Part shown: one piece after another, positions 57,908 to 64,000 of the stretch
How the letters are laid out: every line of letters starts with the position of its first letter
Position numbering within the stretch: the stretch's first letter is position 1
Origin: Copromyces sp. CBS 386.78
Lineage: Eukaryota; Ascomycota; Sordariomycetes; Sordariales; Sordariaceae
Assembly (NCBI GenBank): GCA_030685235.1
Contig: MU839181.1
Location: forward strand, 62,001 to 126,000
Direction: 5' to 3'
Length of the DNA: 64,000 nucleotides
Position numbers and translations under genes: made by a program
Notes under the pieces: model-generated
The model's database searches: none
The model's input: only the letters and a program-made list of their open reading frames with translations
What the model was told of the DNA's origin: nothing

Positions 57908-59643
57908 GGTGGGATAATTATCGAAGGTGGGCGGAAACGCGACGGGGTTTCATTCAAGGAGCCGCCGTACAGGTTGGGCTGATTTTCGATGGGTCGAGAT
58001 GCGTTAAGAAAGTTCTAGCGTCGAAGCTAGCCAGCTCAAGAATGATGATTCGATGACCGCGATGGTGACTGCGTTGCCGAGTGGTTCGTTCGGTCCAATG
58101 GTTGTCGAGTCTGTATGCTTTGCTTCTCGCAGGAGGGCCTCTGCATGGTAATCTAGGCGTCAGGGTCCGATTGTGCGTTGCCCTGACAGCTCTAAAGAGT
58201 CTATAATATTCGACCGTAGAATCTCGGCCCTGCTTTTCCTTCCGTGATTGTCTCTTCAGAGGATCGAGGACAGGTACGCAAGAGTTGGAGTATAGGAGGT
58301 GGCCGCAGCGGATAGGAGGGGGAGCGTGATCGCGGGGAACGGTATCGGGAACCTGAGCTATCGGTTGTCGAACACTGTAAGGCCGCACCCACTGCTGGTA
58401 GGAAAGACGGCCGAATGGAGCAAAAAGTTGGAGGAAAGGAATGTGTGTCGCGTCAGAGCCGGTAGAAGTCCCCGAAGTCGCACAGACACGAGACAGCAAA
58501 GGGCGAGCTGAGACGAGAGACAAGAAGTTGGAGACAAGGGCGACTCCTCGGATTCGGGATCAGGCCGTAGTCGGTGAGAGATCGGACGGCGATAATAGCC
58601 TTTCGAGGGAATATGTATGCGACGCAGCAGCGCGGAAACAACAAACAAACTAAAAAAACAGACGATTGGATTTATTCTTTCCCGAGTGCCTGATGGACAC
58701 CAGGCCGACAAGAGTTGTTTCGGAGGATCGAAGAAGTGGACGACCGCGTTGACACTTTCTCAGAGCCCAGCCACGGGAAGTGCGTGAATGTGGACGGGGG
58801 GTCTCGGCTTATCGGAGAGGGGGCGGTCAACAATTATCGACGGGGTATCGTAGCTGAGCGCAGGCTTGGTTGTTCTATAGTCACCTGGGGCTTGTGACTT
58901 TTTCTGTTTTTCGCTGATCAAGGTTTAGTCGAGAACCTTGGACTAGCGCAAAAAAAATCCGAGAAGCCGAAGGTCGTTAAGTTGAAGAGAAGATGGTCGC
59001 GTCAGCTCAAGCGGTTTGAGCTCACGGCAAGGCGCTGTCGATATCGATCGCATGAGAGACGGGCATGAAAGGGGAATCCGAACCCGATCACGGGGTCTCC
59101 TGATCAGTGACCGGGGCGATCCCGTTCTGGAAATGCGAAGCCCCTCACCCCTGCAGTTGGTGATGGAAAGTCAACAAATCTGAACTCCGCGGCCTGCGCC
59201 AATCAAACAGCACTTTCACAGGCCGTTGGCGCAGCAAGCTCAGCGGGGTTGGTGCTGCGACTTTTGGGGTCACTACCCGGCAGCCGGCCAGCACGGGATC
59301 ACCTCATCGCCGTCATAACATCTTGCCTACTGGGTTGAGGGGACGACTTGAAACACAAAACTTCAAGAATTCCAATGCCAATGTTGACGGTCTATCGGGT
59401 ATGCTAGTCTTGCTAGTTAATGCTTCTCTTGTATGATATCATGATGTTGGCGCAAATCATCCGGTTTCACCTGGGTATTCCATACAAATCCACGTCCACC
59501 AAATGCGACAGCGCTCTTCGGATGCCATAACCACAAATCCCATGCGAGCGCCTAAAATCCCATAACTCCCATCTACTCCACAAATCTCCCACGATTGATG
59601 ATCATAGCGAGATTTGATGTCAATGTCCGTTGGCCGTCGGGTT
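57908..59643. other. Intergenic (1.7 kb) upstream of the Ser-rich gene
   Basis: The frame at 57954-58523 is long but lacks domain features and overlaps other frames. The stretch probably holds a long 5' leader and promoter. No gene is claimed. Confidence 0.45.
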
Positions 59644-60594
59644 CTACTCCTTCCGCCCATGGCCGGCATAGTATGCCTCTTGCATCTCCTCTTTCTGCTT
59701 GGTGATGACTCCTTCATCACCACCGTCACAACGAATATGCTCCTTTCCTGCCCAGAACTGTTCGCGCTCCTGGATGATCTCATCCGCCCAGGCCCTCATC
59801 TCGTCGAGTCCGACCTTGGTCTTGGCAAAGGTGAACTCGCCCAGGTCAAGCCTACCCTTTCCGCGCTTCTCGTACTCCACCATCTGCAGAAGTAGTTCGA
59901 TCTTGTCAATGTCGTGGACAAAGAGACTTTCGAGCGTCTTGGAGTCCTCGTATTCTTGCCAGATGGCACGTATTTGCTCGCCCTGCTTCCCGCCGTCGAC
60001 GTTGCCCAACAACCGCTTTGTGATGTAGTCCATGGTCGAGGCTTCGCGCCTGTTCTTCTCCGTCTTTGGGACGTTGTCTACTGGGGTGATATCGCCGACG
60101 AGGGACTCGGCCATGTCGTGGATCAGGGCCATCTTGATGCACCTGTTGACGTCGATCTTCTCGGCAAGGGAGGCGGGGGCGAGCATAGTCATCATGGACA
60201 TTCTGTACATGTGGTCGGAAATGGATTCTCCTCTGTGTACGAGCAGTTGTTAGTATGCTTTGACCTGCAGATGTCTGAAACAGAGGGCGGAAAGTTACCG
60301 GTTGATGTCAAACCGCCTCCATCCCTCGCGCTTGGTGGTCTTGAGGCGCTCGAGGAGATGGAAGTAGCCAATTGGGGAGTTGGATCCTTCAGTGTATTTC
60401 CCGGTGTCGATAGTATCAACCGCCTTGTCTACCGTCCAGTCACCCTTCACCTTAGGAACGGGAACAACTCCAAGATCTGGCTTTCACGGTCAGCAAGAAA
60501 TTGGGCGGAAAGCAATGCGTGACGGAGAGAGCAGTGGTGTACCTATCTCGACGCCATTTGACTTCGCGCTATTCTCAGTCGCGCTCGGAGACAT
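59644..60594 (-). CDS. HD-domain nucleotidase, HDDC2/YGK1-like
   Basis: The family hydrolyses deoxynucleoside 5'-monophosphates; bacterial YfbR and yeast Ygk1 are relatives. Exons 60594-60543, 60476-60299 and 60232-59644 give 272 residues. Both joins keep frame (VEI-DLGVVP and INR-GESISDHMYRMSM). The metal-binding HD residues are His84 in ISDHMYRMS, His115-Asp116 in ALIHDMAES, and Asp184 or Asp186 in VHDIDKIELLLQMVEYE. GDITP after the HD motif is typical of the HDDC2 group. The N-terminal 60 residues are variable. It is unrelated in position and type to the other HD protein in the window. Confidence 0.9.
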
Positions 60595-61980
60595 GTTTCT
60601 AAGTCTTTCGTTCGTAGTTTGTATGTGTTTCGTTTGTGATTTCGGTATGGTTCGCGAAGTTGAGCGTGGGGTTCGTTGACGCAAGTCTAAAATTGCAGTG
60701 GTAGAATGTGAGCAGAAGGTCTAGATTGGTGATTCTGGCTTTTGGAATTCTGTATGCACCAGAGTATTTATACACACCTAAGTTTGAGCGGTGAGGTTCT
60801 TGTTTGGACAGTCGATGCCAACAGCAGACGGAAGAGGAAGCTTTAACAAGAAGAGGGATGAAAGTGGATAAGATGGGACGATTTTGGTGACAACCGACAA
60901 GGCTGACAGCGTCACAGCGCATGTCAAACAGAATTCCGACCCCCAACCATTGGTGAGAAGCCTCAAGTGGATCCAAATGGCCCTGGCATTCAGGCAACGG
61001 TGAGTTTAATTGGTGCGCAATTCGTCGGCAGCGGCCGAGCAGGAGTGATGTCACTTTGCACCTTCCCTTCGCAGCACCTTCTCCAGGCGGGGCATATTTA
61101 TTGTGTCCCTTGCAGGGGCAGTTTTGCAGCACTGCACCGCCTATAACCGCGTAGCCGCGGTCCTTTCATCGCTTTGTTCCCGTCCTGACATTTCCAGTAT
61201 CACCCACCATGCCGTCGGGGCAACCAAACACCATCTTGTGCCACAGAGACTGTTTCGATATCACTCAGTTCTCTTTCTTACCACACCTACCTAGACTCTC
61301 CCGGCGAGACCTACATGCTCCCCATCATATGAATTCAAACCAGCCCTCAGCCCACGACGTTGAGGTCACCCCGAGCCTGCACCCTCCACCAGCCTTACCT
61401 CCACTGACTACCGTCAAGGAAATGAAACATCCCAGCAGTCGATCTCTCCACGCGTGGCTCAGCCCGTTGGATACTTCCAGCCGCTTCTGGAGAACCCCGA
61501 CCCATCCGTCTCGACTTGCCTGTCTATCTATCGAGATTCCGTTGGTGGAGGTTGCATGTGGGTATTCAACAGCATGTCTGACGGGTGTGGCGGACAGCTG
61601 AAGTTGAGTCCCTGGCTCTTAGAAAAATCACATACACATTGGTATTCCTCACACTCTGGATATCTCAAAGACCAAGTTGTGGTCGGGTCAGACTTCTCAA
61701 AAGCAAAGCATATTTTCGTATTCAGTCCTACTCAAAGACAAAAAGCAAAAGATTACTAGATCAAAGACAGTTCCACAAGCCACAGACTTCAGGACCATAT
61801 ATCCCGCCCCAAATCTTCACATGTTTCCCCTTTCTGTCCCCATTCAACCCTAACCCTCCATCTCTTCCTCCCCTTTCCATTTTACACATCACCACCAACC
61901 TCTCTCTCCCTTTCCACAGTTTCCCATTTCCCAATCCCTTCATCCCATCCACTCCATCCCTTCATTCCCATACTCTCTCC
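60595..61980. other. Intergenic between HD gene and CAP gene
   Basis: About 1.39 kb. Plus-strand frames at 61209-61601 and 61454-61759 are open, and the latter is protein-like (VGYFQPLLENPDPSVSTCLS), but no start, intron set or domain is certain. A double CCCTAA motif occurs at 61846-61857. The interval also holds the CAP gene's 3' flank, rich in pyrimidine. Confidence 0.4.
61846..61857 (-). repeat. Telomere-like motif AGGGTTAGGGTT
   Basis: Two AGGGTT units, seen on the plus strand as AACCCTAACCCT, lie 3' of the CAP gene. Confidence 0.7.
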
Positions 61981-62707
61981 TCAAACAACAGTAACATTCC
62001 CAGGATATGCTCCAATCAGGTTCCCCCTAGGCCAAAACTCGCAATAAAACCACCAATCCTGGTTTGGATTCTGCACGCACCTATTGGTACTAAACGCGCA
62101 TCCGATCCGCGAACTCGCCTTCCATACCGTCTGCGTAAAGTGCCCGCCTCCAAGCAGATCGTTGTTCTGGTACGCCGTGATCTCGGTCTGCGAGGTCCAG
62201 GAGGCAAAAGCTTTGGTGACGGTGAAAGAGAAGTTGGGAGTGCTGGTGGCGGGGATGGTCCACCACCAGTAGGCGTTTTCGCCGTAGGGGCCCTGTGGGA
62301 GTGTTAGTCGGTGGTTTTGACAGGTAAGTAGAGCAGGGGGATCCGGGAGAATGATAAAAGGGAAAGGGAAGGATGGTGGGATGGTTTATAAATGCAAGGG
62401 GAAGAAAGGGAGGGAAAAAAGGAACCAATGTTGAACCTACCGTATGATTCAACTTGCACCCATTACTCTTCGTCAACGCAAAGTTCGCAAGCGTAGCATC
62501 CCACGCAAGCGGGTTAGCCTTGTACTTGGACCGAATAGGGTTGACGGTCGTCAGGACGTTGTTGATAAACGTGGTATCGGTTGGACCGGGCGAGGCACGC
62601 TTGAACAAATGGATGTCTTGTTCAATGGCCACATCAGCTGGGAGAGCGACGGCAGAGGTCACGGGGAGGAGCAAAGCCGTGATGGCTAGGAGGGATGAGT
62701 GAAGCAT
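61981..62707 (-). CDS. Secreted CAP/PR-1 family protein
   Basis: CAP proteins are extracellular and in yeast (Pry1) bind sterols and fatty acids. Exons 62707-62441 and 62292-61981, with a 148-nt intron, give 192 residues. A signal peptide covers residues 1-21 (LLAITALLLPVTSAVALP). The CAP fold spans about 48-185, with NPLAWDATLANFA, the family's GPYGENAYWWW at the join, HFTQTVWKASSRIGCAF and WWFYCEFWPRGN near the end. The second His of CAP proteins is in GGGHFTQTVW, and the first in CKLNHT at the exon end. Four cysteines are available for disulphides. No Cys-rich or other extra domain follows. Confidence 0.9.
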
Positions 62708-63921
62708 TGCTGCTGCTCTGGTTCCTGGTTGCTACTTGGGATTTGGGGATTTAGGATAGGTAGTGAAGGGAAGTGATGAGAAAAGTATGAGTGGATTCCA
62801 CTCGGTATATTGGACTGATGTGGACTTCTTGGTTTTTATGCGTTGTCCCAGTCCAACAGAATGGATACCCAGGGGCCTAGCAGACTATTTAACCTCTTTT
62901 CATTCTCCATACTTTAAGTTCAGCTCCTTAGTTGTCTCTAATATCTCCTCTTTGCATATTGGCATTCCTTCCCCCTCTTGTCGAGCCTGTCGGCTTCTAC
63001 ATAGCTCAGATCTTGCGTCACACACACTCACCCACACCATCTTGAAACGATCCGTGGCGTCTTCACTGGAATGATGCACGTCTCGCGTATGATCAGCTCC
63101 AAGACAATGGGGCATATACACACCTTGCCCGTCGGGGAAAGTATTGACGACCCCGAGAAGAATGTCCTATTCCTCGACGTCAGCTGTCGAAGGCTACACC
63201 TATCACGTCTCCTCCAAGAAACTTTGGGGAGTCATCATCATCGGTTGTTGAAAGAACCGCGGAGGTGCTCTCTTGAAGGTGGTGTGCGGGCAAAGACAAA
63301 ATCCGTCGAGAAACATATGTCATTTGAGGATACAACGACGTAAGTGGTTGACATTGGGATGTGATGATTTATAATGATCTAGACTGCGGTCGGTTGCTGT
63401 GATATTGACGGCTTAGTATGCGAGCTTTACGGCCTGTCTTTGACATTGCCCCAACCGCCCGCGTTCCTTTATGATGATATACCGCCGAGAGATGATCTGG
63501 GCAGGGTGGTGTCTATGCCATCCACATGTGCCGTCACTACGAGGGCAGCAAGTCAAGATGGCCGGAAAAGGACGAGAGACGTTGTGGTAATGATCGACTT
63601 ACTTACACCATCAAAAATCCGAATGCGGATTCGCTACGTGCAGTTTATCAGAATCAAATGGGGCAAACGAGGAAACAGCCACGGACAAAGACCTGCAGAG
63701 TACGTCTATAATTTGATATTCCTGCATCAGGGTTTTCTCTAAAACAAATAACGGATAGGCAACTGTGATCATAATACAAAGCCATATCTGATTCCATCAC
63801 AAGTACGCCACCGAGAAGAATAACACCCCGAAAATTCCAACTACCGATGTACACTGAAGTTGTGTATTTCCGGATCCCTGTCGTCATTGTTCTCTTGGAT
63901 AAAGCAACCACCAGTCCGTGC
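62708..63921. other. Intergenic, right end
   Basis: About 1.2 kb between the CAP start and the last partial gene. The frames at 63071-63343 and 63440-63742 are weak. I see nothing specific. Confidence 0.45.
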
Positions 63922-64000
63922 TCAAGCGAATGTCTTGCGGAACTTCTCCTCAAACTCTGTGCGAAGGGCCAAGAAAGTCTTGAAGATCTTCGTCAAGTTC
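63922..64000 (-). CDS. C-terminus of a gene leaving the window (partial)
   Basis: On the minus strand, 26 codons run to a TGA at 63922-63924, ending EFEEKFRKTFA. The fragment is helical and charged. It is too short to name. Confidence 0.4.
   Translation of the reverse strand, partial: NLTKIFKTFLALRTEFEEKFRKTFA

Noticed and set aside
57954..58523. 189-residue minus-strand frame upstream of the Ser-rich gene
   Set aside because: Arg/Pro-rich with no domain; it lies where the 5' leader is expected and overlaps several plus-strand frames.
47491..60594. Two HD-domain hydrolases as a linked nucleotide system
   Set aside because: They belong to different families, are 11 kb apart, and have unrelated genes between them.
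61209..61759. Possible plus-strand gene left of the CAP gene
   Set aside because: Two overlapping frames look partly protein-like but need an unproven frameshift or intron, and no family is visible.
61585..62307. 240-residue plus-strand frame
   Set aside because: It is antisense to the CAP gene, whose signal peptide, splice sites and domain are clear.

Overview
This window reads as nuclear DNA of a filamentous ascomycete, most likely Neurospora or a close Sordariaceae relative. The genes are fungal, with short GT-AG introns of mostly 50-210 nt, long intergenic spaces, and proteins full of Ser/Pro/Gln/Ala low-complexity tracts. A 119-nt 5S rRNA gene stands alone with a TATA element 26-29 nt upstream, which is the dispersed 5S arrangement known from Neurospora. 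No tandem rDNA or CRISPR is seen. The only transposon-like sequence found is one short inverted-repeat element.

Layout, left to right: C-terminus of an unrecognised protein (1-768, +); 5S rRNA (-); ALG9 mannosyltransferase (-), divergent from NAF1, an H/ACA snoRNP assembly factor (+); a 4.2-kb gene-poor spacer; a single-pass membrane SH3 protein (+); a CHIP-like TPR/U-box ubiquitin ligase (-); a NIPA-type magnesium transporter with a long tail (-); ADA2 of the SAGA complex (-), divergent from galactose-1-phosphate uridylyltransferase (+); ERG28 (-), divergent from very-long-chain 3-ketoacyl-CoA reductase (+); the nucleoporin Nup155/Nup170 (+); an intron-bearing tRNA-like gene (-); a Ser/Pro-rich single-pass membrane protein (-); an aldo-keto reductase (+); a 323-bp MITE-like element; a YVC1-type vacuolar cation channel (+); tRNA-Gly(GCC) (-); an F-box-like protein (+); a cyanamide-hydratase-like HD protein (-); a small secreted six-cysteine protein (-); an amino-acid permease (-); a Ser-rich protein of unknown function (-); an HDDC2/YGK1-like HD-domain nucleotidase (-); a secreted CAP/PR-1 protein (-); and the C-terminus of a gene leaving the right edge (-).

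Most genes are conserved housekeeping functions: ER glycosylation, sterol and fatty-acid synthesis in the ER, RNP assembly, chromatin, nuclear pore, proteostasis and membrane transport. They do not form a biosynthetic cluster. The ERG28/ketoreductase pair is the only neighbouring pair with a clear functional link, because both act in ER lipid synthesis and share one 571-bp intergenic region. Exon structures were assembled by hand from reading frame, splice consensus and family conservation, and every multi-exon total is a whole number of codons.

I did not find a convincing undescribed multi-gene system. The most unusual items are the MITE-like hairpin at 41.5 kb, a tRNA gene with a roughly 76-nt insert and no readable anticodon at 35.7 kb, and a GC-AG intron that splits a signal peptide at 49.8 kb.
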